Shown here piece by piece: positions 48,371 to 59,974 of a stretch of DNA of 64,000 bases. Source of the stretch: Penium margaritaceum (taxonomy: Eukaryota; Streptophyta; Zygnematophyceae; Desmidiales; Peniaceae); contig SZWC01001606.1 of assembly GCA_023375785.1 (NCBI GenBank), positions 133,251-197,250 of the forward strand, read 5' to 3'. A program made the position numbers and the translations under genes. The notes under the pieces were generated by a model. That model had not been told where the DNA came from. It searched no databases and saw nothing but the letters and a program-made list of their open reading frames with translations. Numbering within the stretch: the first letter of the stretch is position 1; the number at the start of each line of letters is the position of its first letter.

Positions 48371-51300
48371 CTCCCCCATGACCCGCAGGCAAACAACCCC
48401 ACACACATGGAGTCACTACAAGATGTGATGAACCAAGACATGAGGAATCCACCATGCAACTCAACCTGGGTCATGTGGACAGATGAGGACAACAGCATGA
48501 ACAATGCTTTTGAAGACATTTCAACTGAGGGCCTTGGTGAGAAAGTTAGCTCTCTGAGAACGTGTGTCCACCCAAGCAACTTGGACAATGCTAGCAGCAA
48601 TGCACTCGTGAACAAAGTGATGCTCAACATTGATGTGCTTGGTGCGTGAGTGATGCATGCCATTGTTTTTGGTGATGGCCTTTGTTCTTTGGTTGTCACA
48701 GCGCAAAGTGATGCAACGGATGGGAACACGCAACTGTTGCAGCAGACGACACAACCAGACAGCTTCGCAAGCGCCTGTGCCAAGAGCAACATTCTTAGCC
48801 TTGGCTGTGCTGTGGACAACACACCCTTGTTTTCCACTCTTCCAGGAAACAACGATTCCACCAACCATGAATATGTACCCTATTCTGCTGCATGCATCAG
48901 AGTCATGTGCCCAGTCACTGTTAGTGAATCCGTCAACCACGAATGAGGGTTGTGTACGAAAGAACACACCGACACAAGGTGAGGCGAGTGCATAACGCAC
49001 TACTCGTAATGCAGCCTCAAGATGCCGCTCACGAGGACATTAAGAGAATTGGGATAGGAAGTTGACAGCAAAGGCAATATCAGCACGAGTGGTGGTAGCA
49101 AGGTACATCAGGGAGCCAATGACCCAGAGGTAGTCAGTCAGTTTGACTGTCTCCCCCAGTCTTGACGGGTCCAAGGACTTCAGCAGTGACTGGCCCGAGG
49201 GGGTCATGGGCGTGGAAGCTGTGGGGATAGCAGCGAGGAGTAGACCAAAGCACTCCCCCAAGTTGCAAACATACGCAGCTTCGTGCACATACAGAGTGCA
49301 ACGTGTGCGATCACGCTCAAGCTGGGCCGGACCAAGGTCCTTCAATTTGTATGCTACGACAGACGCAACGTCAGGGGATGCAATGAGGAGATCATCAACA
49401 TAGACCAGGATGGCAATAAGTGGTTTGGTAGGGGCACTGAGGAACAGAGCATGATCCATTGGACTCCTTTGGAAGCCTCCCTTTTCTAGGGTCACATTGA
49501 TGTCTTGGTTCTAGCAGTGTGGGGACTGCTTTAGGCCATAGAGGGCCTTGCATAGGCGCCACACGCGGTTTGTCCCATCGGAGAACCCGGGCGGCTACAC
49601 CATATTGATTTCCTCATCCAACCTGCCATGCAAGGCATTGTTGACATCCATCTGCTCCAGCTCCCAGTCATGCTGTGCAACTAGGCTGAGCAATGCCCTG
49701 GCAGTTGTGTAGCGTCCGACAGGGGAAAACGTCTCGTCAAATTCAACCCCAGGGATTTGGGAGAATTCTTTTATGGTGAGACGCACCTTGTACCATTCAA
49801 CATTGTTGTCTGGGTTCAGCTTGCAATGATACACCCATTTGGCCGCGACAACTTTGCGGCCTAGTGGTAGATCCACGAGCTCATACAAACCATGCTCAGA
49901 CAGAACGTCAAGTTCGGCCTTCATGGCTTATTCTCACAAAGAAGAAGCAGTGGCCGTGTGAGTCGCCTGCACAATCAAGGGTTCAGGCAGGAGGGGAGAG
50001 AGACCAGCAGCAGCAAAGCATGAGGCAACATACCTAGCTATAGATGAAGAGAGAGTTGGGTGGAACTCTTGTCCAACGAGGGAGTAGCCAAGAGCAGTGC
50101 TGGGATGCGTGACAAAGACAGCCAAGGACAAGGCAGAGGTTGTAAGACCAAGAGCACGGAGGCCAGGGTCACCAGAGACAACGGGGTGAGAGTGAGAGGG
50201 AGGTGCCCTGAGGCGACCGCCACGCGTATAGGGTGAGACGGGTGGGACAAACTGGACGTGCGAGGATGGTGGAGGAGATGGCATAGGGGAGCGCGGATAC
50301 ATAGTAGCAGTAGGAGAAGGAGAGACAGAGGTGGCGGAGTGCTCAGAGCGGTAAGGAGACGTAGGGAGAGTGACAGGCTTTGAGGAAGTGGACGAGTCTG
50401 AGTAGGTAGAGGTGTCAGGTGAACCAGAGGGTGGAAACTCAGAGGGGGGAGGGAGACACCAAGGGGACACCGACGACACAATGTCAGACACTGGTGGAGG
50501 TACGGCGGAGCGAGATGGCCCAAGGGGAGTTGAGGAAATAGAGGGTACTTAGGGACGCACGGAGGGGAGACAAGACACTCCAGAGGGGAGATTACCACCT
50601 CCACCCTGAGAGGACGAAGAAAGGAACCCGCTGAAGTGAGGAGCGTCACGTTCAAACAGGTGTTCAAAGAAGAGTGCATCACGGGACTCAAGAACGCGAC
50701 CCCGGGAGGGATCCCAGAACCTCCAAGCCTTGGAGAATGGGGAGACACTGAGGAACACACAAAAGTGACCACAGAGAGACAAGTTACCATCCCGTTGGTC
50801 GGCCAGGAGCCACACAAAAACAAGATACCCCCACACACGAGCAAGGCGGAGATCAGCCCGCCGACCTGTCCAGCGCTTAAACGGGGTGACAGTGTGAGGA
50901 AGAGGACCATTAGGAACCTGATTCCAGACTAACGTCATGTATGACATGGCCTCAAAGGCAAACAGCGGAGACAGACCAGAAGCGGAGAGAAGGGCGCGCA
51001 CCCCATCAGCAAGGGTGCGATTCCAACGCTCAGACACATCGTTTTGCTGTGGAGTGTAGGGGGTAGACAGCTCAAGACAAACACCACAGGACTCAAAAAG
51101 GCGAGAGGTAGATTCAAGGGGATAAATTCACCCCCTCTGTCACTACAAAAGACACGCAAGGGACGAAGAAAAGCACGCTCATCTTGAGAAAGCTAAGTCT
51201 CAAGGACATCTGTGACATCACTTTTGTGGCAGAGAGCAAAGACCCAATGGTACCAAGAGAAGTCATCTGTCAAACAGAGAACGTAGCGACCGAGGCCACC

Positions 51301-52105
51301 AAGGAAGTCATGGGGTAATGGGCCCATGGCATTACCATGGACGAGGTCAAGAGGATGAGAGGATGTGGACTCAGATGTGGAGAACGGGAAACGATACATC
51401 TTTCCACTGGCACAGTCAAGACAAGCCGAGGAGCAGGGAGGTGCAAAGGTAGCCAGATCAAGGCCAACAGAGGCCAGAAGGCGGAGAAGGCGCTGGACGA
51501 CGACAGTGTGAATGTAGCAGAGCCGGCGATGCAAGAGATTAGTGTGAACAGGAGACAAAGAGGGTGCCACATGAACAAGAGCAGAGGCAGCGGAAGACGA
51601 GGGCAAGGAGAGAGGAACACGAAACAGGCGGTCACAGCGCACACCGCGAAGAACAACACGGCCGGACTAGAGTAGAGAGATCGAGGCAAGGCCGCGGCTG
51701 GACGAGAAGTCCATGCCCTCATCGTCAAGAGTAGACACAGAGAGCAGACTAACCTCACAGGCAGGAATGTACCGTACGTCTGGAAGATAGACAGTGTCGC
51801 CTGGATCGACAAAACGAACGACACCAACATCGTGAACAAGTAGCAGTTGGTCGGAGCCAGTGCGCACGGGACGAATAGAGCCAACAGGATCGAGTGAGAC
51901 AAATGACGAGCTACAAGAGGTCATGTGATGGGTGGCCCCGGAATCAATGATCCAGAGGCTAGGGGCTGCACGAGTGGTGGGAAGAATGAGACAGACAGTC
52001 ACAGTGCCACAAAGGGAAAGGGAAGAGGAGTCACCAAGACGAGTGGGGAATGTGTGAGACTGCCACTCCTCAATCCAATCATAGTCATCAGGTAAGGTAT
52101 CCTGA
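48371..52105 (-). mobile_element. Copia fossil C (protease to purine tract)
   Basis: Minus strand, 5' to 3': protease near 51900-51960 (WIIDSGATHHM), pre-integrase and integrase start at 51640-51190 (LLHRRLCYIH, CLDCASGKMY, HGNAMGPLP), integrase at 51160-50640, a Pro/Ser spacer at 50500-49930, RT at 49920-49040 (EQMDVNN, VYVDDLLIAS), RNase H and tail at 49000-48420 (VSWKSGKQGCV, FLTKAL), purine tract CATGGGGGAG at 48371-48380. It closely resembles element D. Similarity to D stops at about 52105, and no gag is seen. Broken at several points, less worn than A or B. Confidence 0.85.
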
Positions 52106-52419
52106 ACATCCCAGACATAGCACCACCACTCTCTCCGTTCTCCGCAATTCCTCTCAGCTGCACTCTGCTGCACTCAGCTGCCCTCGGCCGTCCGTGACTC
52201 TCGGGTGCTCCACGTCTCTCCGCTGCTCTCAGCTGTTCTCGGACCACTCTCAGGTGCTCTCTCAGCCGCCTCTCCTCTCTCCGTGGCTGCCCGCAATTGC
52301 ACTCGGCTGCCCGCTATCCTTGGCTGCCTGTTGACCTTCTCACCCATTCTGTGGTCCTCGACGACTCCGCACCTTCCACCTCTTTGCACTGGGCGCTCCA
52401 ACATCACCGTCTCACATGA
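52106..52419. other. CT/GC-rich junction between elements C and D
   Basis: It consists of loosely repeated ctctcagctg, gctctcagctgttctc and cggctgcccg blocks. It lies where the 5' ends of the oppositely oriented C and D face each other. No LTR pair is recognised. Confidence 0.5.
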
Positions 52420-52677
52420 TTCCTTCTCCATTGCATCTCAAACTATGCCCCTACGTGTGACGCACTTGGTGCACCTCTCTCGGCTACGATAGCAGCCCAC
52501 TCAGTCTCCACACTGGCTGACGACGACGACACCCCTCTATGGGTGCGCATGCTGGATCACACGTACTGGCAAGAAGACATTGACGGAGCAGCTGAGCGCA
52601 AATGGGAGGAGATAGATCGTCAGGTTTACACCCCGGACGACCTCCCTCCATCACCACTACTGTCACCAAGGATGTAA
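52420..52677 (+). CDS. Acidic 86-codon open frame of unknown function
   Basis: The frame is open from 52420 to a TAA at 52675. It contains STLADDDDTPLWVRMLDHTY followed by an amphipathic acidic helix (IDGAAERKWEEIDRQVYTPD) and a Pro/Ser end. The composition is complex and unlike the surrounding low-complexity DNA, so it looks like real coding sequence, either a gag N-terminal piece of element D or captured host sequence. There is no in-frame ATG before the acidic part, so it may be an exon or a worn frame. Family not recognised. Confidence 0.35.
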   Translation, partial: FLLHCISNYAPTCDALGAPLSATIAAHSVSTLADDDDTPLWVRMLDHTYWQEDIDGAAERKWEEIDRQVYTPDDLPPSPLLSPRM

Positions 52678-52689
52678 TCTTCCCGCAGT

Positions 52690-53303
52690 TCTCAGTCTGC
52701 CCAACCTGCAGCTGCACCTACTCTGGCTCCTCCTCCTACTACAGCAGGATCTGCCGAGGCGTCCACAATACCCGAAGTGCCCGGCGTCATCCCCGTTCTT
52801 CCAATGCACACCGACTCCATTGGCCTGGCAGGAGCTGTCCTTGACGCAGTTGCTGGTGTCGCGGCCACCTTCGCAGCCACGGCTAGGGCCTGCTGTGCTC
52901 CCACGCAGACAACCGTTGGCCAAGCAGCTGAGGCATATGCATAGACGGCCACCTCTCTCACTCTCCTTGCTGCTGCCACTGCGAACATTGTTGCCCAGAT
53001 CATAGCAACAGTAGCATCCATTGCCACGGCAACCTCCACAGCAGCAGACGTCACCTCCAACACCATCAGCTCCATTCGAGCTTCCATTGTCGCAGCAGTG
53101 CTGACCCGCACTGGTGCTCCTCGCGACATCACACCACACATCACCACCAACATTCTGGTGGCATCAGCCTCAACAACAGTTGCTGGAGCCACCGCTACGG
53201 GGCTCCTGTGTCTCACGGTGGCGGTCGCAGGTTGGGTGGCGGTCCTCTTCTCCTCAGCTGCAGCTGTTTTCCCGCCGCTCTTCACTCTTCTTGCGCATCA
53301 CTA
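52690..53303 (+). repeat. Ala/Thr-rich leader of Copia D
   Basis: On the plus strand GCN and ACN codons dominate (AGAVLDAVAGVAATFAATAR; later TTVAGATATGLL), giving a small-residue, partly hydrophobic stretch ending in LLAHH. It parallels the repeat-rich leaders of A, E and F. Codons vary too much for a pure microsatellite. Confidence 0.55.
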
Positions 53304-56300
53304 GCTCAGTGAGCACTGCATTCCACAGGGACACTTTGTACTCTCTTGCACTCCCTTGCATTGTCCTCTTACTCCACCCGCATTCACAGCTCCCCTCTCT
53401 CATCATGCCTCGACCGAAGAAGACTATAGAGGCCCTCCAGGCCACTCTTAGTGAGGCACAAGCAGAGCATCGCAAGACTGAGGATGTGCTTCATCAAGGG
53501 CGGGAAGCACAGCACAAGCTAGCGGCCGCAGTGGCCACCTTAGTCATTGAATGACTGCGTGCCATTCCAAGCTTTGCTGTAGTTCTTCCTAATAAAGAGT
53601 CTGGCTCAGCAGACTAGTCCGCTCCTCCTGGCGATGTGGTTGCAAGCTCCTCTTCTCCCTCTTTCTCAGTAGCAGCCTTTGCCCATGCACTGCTCCTAGC
53701 GTGGCAAAAAGACTTTGAAATGCCACCACCACAGTTCACGACTAAGCTCACATTCACATCCTGGGAGACCCGCTTCAGCGCATGGGCCCAGGGTGAGCTC
53801 CTCTGGGATTACTACTTTCCTGCCAAGTTGTCGTTTGTGCCATAGCCCACAGAGGCTGCTCACGATGTGCGGGCACTCATCAATGCAGGCCCCGAGAATC
53901 TCCTCGACGACATTGGTACGTACAATGCAGACCCATTCCGCGACACCCCTGCTGATCTCGTTGGTGCTTACGCTCTTATCCGCTGCCACAAAACAGTCAC
54001 TGGGCACGCTGCCCAGAGTGCGCTCACAGTTCAGTTCAACACATTGCAGATGCGTTTTGATGAGACGGTAGATGAGTATTGGGTGCGGAGTCTGCGCTTG
54101 CTCCGGGACCTTGGCAGGGCCGCCCCCCGTCCTCTCTCAGCCTGCTTTCCCATCGTTGCTGGCCTCATTCCAGAGTTGTCTAACTTGTATCTGCACATCT
54201 CTGAGGCGGAACTTGAGCGCCTTGCCTCTAAACCTAGTCCTGCTGATTCCCCACCCGGAATCGGCCCTCTCTTTGACTTCACTGCCTCGTGTCTCACCAA
54301 CTGGTGGAATGCCTTGCAGAACAAGCGCATGCATCGCATTGCATTGGCTGCTGTCACCACATCCTCCCCTCCGTCCTCTTCCGTAGTTTCCTCTTCCTCC
54401 TCCTCTTCACAAGCTACAGCGCACTCCACTCAGGGTGCCTCTGGGGGGGGGTGGTGGGTCCTGCCGTGGTGGCGGCCGTGGGGGCAAAGGCCGTGGAGGA
54501 GGCCGCGGTGGCAAAAACTCGGCCTCCACTGGTGCTGAGGTCACTTGTTGGAACTGTGGTGCCTCTGGCCACTCTTCCCCAAAATGTCCTGCTCCTTGTG
54601 ACGATGCTCGCCTGGCCTCCTCCATGCACGCCCACTGGGCCCGCACCGGTGTCGCCGCCTCCTCTGTCGCTGCTGCCGTGACAATCACATCGCCCTCATC
54701 ATCGTCCCTTGCCTCAGCACTTTCCACCACGCTCGCCCCCCTTCAACCGACACCTCCAGCTCCCGGCCCCTGGGGCTAGATTCCTCCTCCATTTGGCCCT
54801 CCATACTACGGCCCCCCGTCCTCTCACTACCATGTTCCCCACTGGGCTCGTGACGATAGGCACTTCTCTGATCGTCGTGACAAGGAGTGTACCCTTGAGC
54901 GTCGGCTAGCAGAGCTCCTTCACCTTCGCTCTTAGGGAGGTGAGAGTGTGAGTGGCCAGTCTTGTGTGTCTGTCTGTGAGTCTGAGGTCACTCTACACGG
55001 TGCCTCCCCTAGTCGGGTTCAGGGGGACTTGCCTGATGATCGTGTGTGGATTGAAGATTGACACTTGCACACATTCCCCACTCGTCTTGGCTGTTCGTCC
55101 TCTCCATCTGCCCGTGGCACCGTCGCTCTATGTCTTGTTCTCCCCTCCACTCGTGCTTCACCTGGCCTCTGGATCATTGAATCCGGGGCCACACATCACA
55201 TGACCTCCTGTCGCTCCTCCTTTGTTTCCCTTGGCCCTGTTCAGTCTGTTCGCTCCGTGCGCACAGGCTCTGGCCAGCTGCTCCCTGTTCAAGGTGTTGG
55301 TGTTGTCTGTTTTGTCGGTCCTTGTGGTATTGTCTACCTCCCTGATGTGTTGTATGTGCCTAGTCTTGAGCTCAGTCTTCTCTCTGTGACCACCCTTGAC
55401 GACCAGGGCATGGACTTCTCCTCCAGCCATGGCCTTGCCTCTATCTCTCTGCGCTCGTCTGGCCGTGTTGTTCTTCGTGACGTGCGGTGTGATCGCCTGT
55501 TCCGTGATCCGCTCATGTTGCCCTCGCCTTCCGTTGCTTCTGCTCTTGTTCACGTCGCCCCCGTCCTTGTCTCCCGACCATGCCAACCTCCTGCATCGCC
55601 GCCTCTGCCACATTCACACTGCTGCCATTCAGCGCCTCCTTCGCCTTCGGCCCGCCCTTGGCCTTGACCCTACCACATTTGCTCCACCCTGCACGTCCAC
55701 CTGTCTTGACTGCGCCAGTGGAAACATGCACCGTTCACTATTCTCAACCTTTGAGTCCACTACCATTCACCCCCTTGATCTGGTGCACGCTGATGTCATG
55801 GGTCCGTTGCCCCAGGACTTCCTCGGCGGCCTCGGCCGTTACGTTCTGTGCTTGACTGATGACTTCTCTCGCTACCGTTGGGTCTTTACCCTTCGCCACA
55901 AAAGCGATGTCACTAATTTCCTTGAGTCCTGGCTTCCGCAGGCTGAGCGTGCCTGTCTCTGGCCCTTGCGTGTGTGTTTGCAGCGACCGCGGCGGTGAGT
56001 TCTTTGGTCCTACCTCTCGTTTCCTTGAATCACGTGGTGTCCGGGTTGAATCCTCTGCTCCCTACACCCCCCAGCAGAATGGTGTCTTTGAGCGTTGGAA
56101 CCGCACTCTAGCTGATGGTGTCCACTCTCTCCTCTCTGCCTCAGGGCAGTCTCCCCTCTTTTCCTTTGAGGCCATGTCCTACATGACTTGGGTCTGGAAC
56201 CGTGTCCCTCATGGCCCCCTTCCCCACTCTGTCACCCCCTTCAAACGCTGGACTGGTCAACGTGTTGACCTCCTCCTTGCTCGCGTCTGGCGGTGTCTTG

Positions 56301-58781
56301 CCTCTGTGTGGGTCCCCTCGGACCAACGGGACGGTAAGCTGTCTCCTCGTGGTCAACTCTGCCTCTTTTTGGGCATCTCTCTGTTCTCCAAAGCATGGCG
56401 CTTCTGAGACCCCTCCCGTTGCCGTGTCATTGAATCTCGTGATGCTCTCTTCTTTCAACACATGTTTGAGCGTGATTCTCCCCGCTTTGGTGGATCCCTC
56501 TCTCCGTCCTCTCGGGGTGGGGGTGGTCCTTGGCCCTCTGGGCCTCCTGTTCTCCCCTCTAGGCGTCCCTCGCCACCTCTTGCTTCCTCGTCGATAGAGC
56601 AGAGTTCCGCCTTGCCCTCTTCTCCCTCCGTGTCCTCTGCTCCTCTAACCTCGCCTTCTCTGTGCCAGTCTCCCACCTCTCCTGGTGCTGTCTCTCTTGA
56701 GCCCTCTGTCTCTCTTGCACCCTCTGTCTCCTCCTCTTGTCCTCCAACCGGCGCCATGTCCCAGCCACCAGTTCTCTCCCAGCCGTCTGACCCTGTGGCC
56801 TCACCCCCTCCGTCTGTGCAGCAGCGTCCTGCTGCTCCCTCCTCCGTGCGTGTGCCATCCATCCCACCGGCCTCACCCTACACTAATGGCGGGCGCCTTT
56901 GGGCACTCCCCTCTCAGGCTCAACCCGTGGTCTCTTGTGACCCTGGTCTCCGTGCCCTCGGTCTTGCTACCTCTGTGCTGTCCACTGCAGCGTCCATCAT
57001 GCATCCCAGCACTGTACTTGGCTACTCTCTTGTCGAGGAGGAGTTCCACTCAGCTCTATCCTCATCTGTAACTGGGTATGTTGCGTCGTGCTTTGCTACC
57101 GCTGGGCTCTCTCCACTGCCCCCTGAGCCCCTTACTGTGCAGGCAACAGGCATAGCCTCAGACTCCTCGTTGTGGGAGCAAACCATGACAGCCGAACTCG
57201 ATGCACTGTCTTAGCATGGTGTGTACGAGCTTGTTGACCTCCCAATGGGCCGCAAGGCATTTGCTTCCATATGAGTATACCACCGCAAACTGAATCCAGA
57301 CAACACAATTGAACAGTACAAGGCTCGTCTCACTACAAAGGGATTTTCTCAGATCCCCGGTGTTGATTTTGACGAGACCTTCGCCCCAGTTGGTCGTTAT
57401 ACCACAACCAGGGCTCTCCTGACTCTGGTCACTCAGCATGATTGGGAGCTTGAGCAAATGGATGTCAACAATGTGTTCCTCCACGGCACACTAGATGAGG
57501 AGATCTACATGATGCAGCCACCCGGTGTCTCTGATGGAACAAACCAGGTATGGCGCTTGCGCAAGGCCCTCTATAGCCTGAAACAATCCCCATGTTGCTG
57601 GATCCAAGAGATCACATCGACCCTTGAAAAAAGGGGTTGCAAAAGGAGCGTTGTCGACCCCGCGTTGTTCCTCAGTGCCCCCACCAAGTCACTTGTCGCC
57701 ATTCTTGTCTTTGTGGATGACATCCTCATTGCTTCTCCTGCCGCCACATCTGTTGTAGTGGCCAAGGCCCTGCTCCAGAAGGCATACAAGATGAAGGACC
57801 TTGGTCTGGCTCGGGTCCTTCTTGGCATGGAGCTGGAACGTGACCGTGGGCGTCGCACCTTGCACTTCCATCAGGCTGCGTATGTATGCAACCTGGGGGA
57901 GCGATTCGCCCTGCTCCTCACATCAGTCCCCACAGCGTCCACTCCCATGACACCCGCTGGTCAGTCCTTACTGAAGTCTCGGGAGGTGTCCACACTGGGG
58001 GAGACAGTCGATGTGACCGATTACCTCCGTGTCATTGGCTCCTTCATGTACCTCGCCATGACCACCCGCGCTGATGTGACATTTGCTATGAACTTCCTGT
58101 CCCAATTCTCCCAGTGCCCCCGTGAGCATCACCTTGAGGCAGCATTGCGGGTAGTGCGCTACGCCCTCTCCATCCCTCGCATTGGACTGTACTTTCGTGC
58201 GCATCCCTCAGTCGTGGTGGACGGCTTCACAGACAATGACTGGGCGCATGACTCTGATGCCCGTAGCCAAACGGGATATATCTTTCTGAAAGGTGGCACT
58301 GCAGTCTCCTGGAAAAGTGGCAAACAAGGGTGTGTTGCTCGCAGCACTGCCGAGGCTGAGTATGTTGCTCTTGGTGCAGGTACGTGTGAGGCTGTCTGGC
58401 TATGTCGTTTGCTATAACATCTCCGTGTACCCATCCGTTACATCACTCTGCACTACGACAATCAGAGCATAAAGGCCATTGCTGAAAACAGTGGCATGCA
58501 TCATTCACGCACCAAGCATATCAATGTGGAGCATCGCTTTGTTTGTGAGTGCACTGCTGCTGGCATCGTCCAGGTTGCTTGGGTGGACACGCGGTCTGAG
58601 AGAGCTGACTTTCTCACTAAGGCACTCAGTCATAATGTCTTCAAAGGTGCTGTTCACTCTGTTGGTCTCATCTATCCACATGATCCAGGTTGATTGGTTC
58701 TAGTACATCTCTATCACCTCTCGTGATCCCCTCTTGTTGTCCTCTCATGTGTGGGTTGGTTGCCTGCGAGTCATGGGGGAG
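53304..58781 (+). mobile_element. Copia fossil D (gag to purine tract)
   Basis: Parts: gag start at 53405 (MPRPKKTIEALQATL), gag core at 53700-54330 (FTSWETRFSAWAQGEL), knuckle C-x2-C-x4-H-x4-C at about 54546-54588, protease near 55170-55205 (WIIESGATHHM), pre-integrase and integrase at about 55580-56400 (NLLHRRLCHIH, CSDRGGEFFG), a Pro/Ser spacer at 56460-56880, RT at 57180-57900 (EQMDVNN, FVDDILIAS), RNase H and tail at 58190-58680 (VSWKSGKQGCVARST, FLTKAL), purine tract CATGGGGGAG at 58772-58781. The RT to RNase H part reads well. A moderate number of breaks overall. No 5' LTR was recognised. Confidence 0.88.
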
Positions 58782-59266
58782 TGTTGAATTTCGTTGGCCA
58801 CTCACAACTCTATGCCCTCTTGTCTCCCACACTCTGCACACACTATTGTTTTTTGCGCTCATTGTGCTCTGTTGTGTCCTCCCGGCTTGTGTACATCGGC
58901 GTGCAGATGACTGACGACGAGACTCGACGCTGATGGAGTGTCGTCCGGTGGAGCCGACGCACACTGAGGTCTTCTCGCAGTTCGCTGGAGCCTCCTCTCT
59001 CCGGCAACATGTTCAGCTCCATCGGCACGCCTCCTCGGCGGTCGCGCTGCCGGCGGTCACTGCCACCGCACTCGTTGTCTGCATGCGTCCAGAGCGTCCT
59101 ATCGCGCCTGCATCGTCATGTGTTGCCTAGGGTCATTCTTGCATGTTGCATGGCCCTGGTCGGCAGCATAAACCATCGTGGGCACTGCATGGGTTCAGGC
59201 AGCCATAACTCATCGCTACTACTTTTCTAGTTGATTATGACCGCACGCCTGCGTTCGCAGCGTAGG
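58782..59266 (+). repeat. 3' LTR of Copia D
   Basis: It begins TGTTGAATTTCGTTGGCC directly after the purine tract, and its first 80 bases match the LTR beginning at 48370 on the minus strand. The right end is uncertain because the LTR of element F follows immediately. Confidence 0.65.
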
Positions 59267-59675
59267 TGTTATGGTATGGTCGAGTTTTCAGGAAAAACGG
59301 ACGACGCCCGGGTTTTGGGCTGTCGGCTGTCTGACAGGCCTCACCGAGAAAACCTGCCAGCCTGAAAAAAACTGTTTTCTGATTGGCTGGTGAACTGAGT
59401 AACAAGCTCTACAGAGCTGAGGGGGAGCTAGAACTTGGAGGGGTCTCCTATTGCTATTCTGGCTATTCTTTCTTGATTGATAATCCGTTGTTATCAGTTT
59501 CCAGCTGCTTTCTGGCGCTAACACCGGCGCGCACACTTATGAGTAACAAACCCAGAGCTTCCACACTTAGACTCTAGAGCAGCAGACTAAGGGGGCAACT
59601 GACTTAAGCAACGAGCGTGGAAGCCCGCACGCTGCATCAACAATGTTGTTGCCCCAACCTGCAGCCTAGTTTCCA
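59267..59675 (+). repeat. 5' LTR of Copia F
   Basis: Proposed start TGTTATGGTATGG and end CA four bases before the primer site. The start is a best guess since the partner LTR is outside the window. It is not similar to the LTRs of A to E. Confidence 0.55.
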
Positions 59676-59678
59676 TCT

Positions 59679-59690
59679 TGGTATCAGAGC
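59679..59690 (+). other. Primer-binding site of Copia F
   Basis: TGGTATCAGAGC, an exact initiator-Met tRNA type primer site, three bases after the LTR. Confidence 0.92.
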
Positions 59691-59760
59691 AAGAGCGTAG
59701 CAGCAGCAGCAGAAGACTGACGTACAGGTGCGAGACAACGCCGGCGGACCTCCATACGCG

Positions 59761-59888
59761 CCAGTGCAGGGGAAATGCTACCGGAATTTTCGCGGCAGCA
59801 TTGACCGGCCTGGTGGCGGCGTCCAAGTTTTTCCCACGGCCACTGGGCCAGGGGAAATGCTGCTGGATATTTGCCGGCAGCACTGACC
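59761..59888 (+). repeat. Two direct repeats in the leader of Copia F
   Basis: ccagtgcaggggaaatgct at 59761 and the related cagggg-type block at 59845 both continue with GGA, TTT, CGGCAGCA and TGACC, about 46 bases each at an 82-base offset. The position soon after the primer site is where packaging signals lie in LTR elements, but that role is only inferred. Confidence 0.75.
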
Positions 59889-59974
59889 CCCACGCTGGAC
59901 ACAAGGAGGTGAGCGGCCGACCACGTCAGGCCCCTACTGACGATGACGCACATGGCGACGCCCTCAGGTGTGAC

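Noticed and set aside
51337-51675. Plus-strand basic protein in the Copia C integrase region
   Set aside because: It is the antisense of the pre-integrase block of element C, which shows conserved zinc-binding residues on the minus strand.
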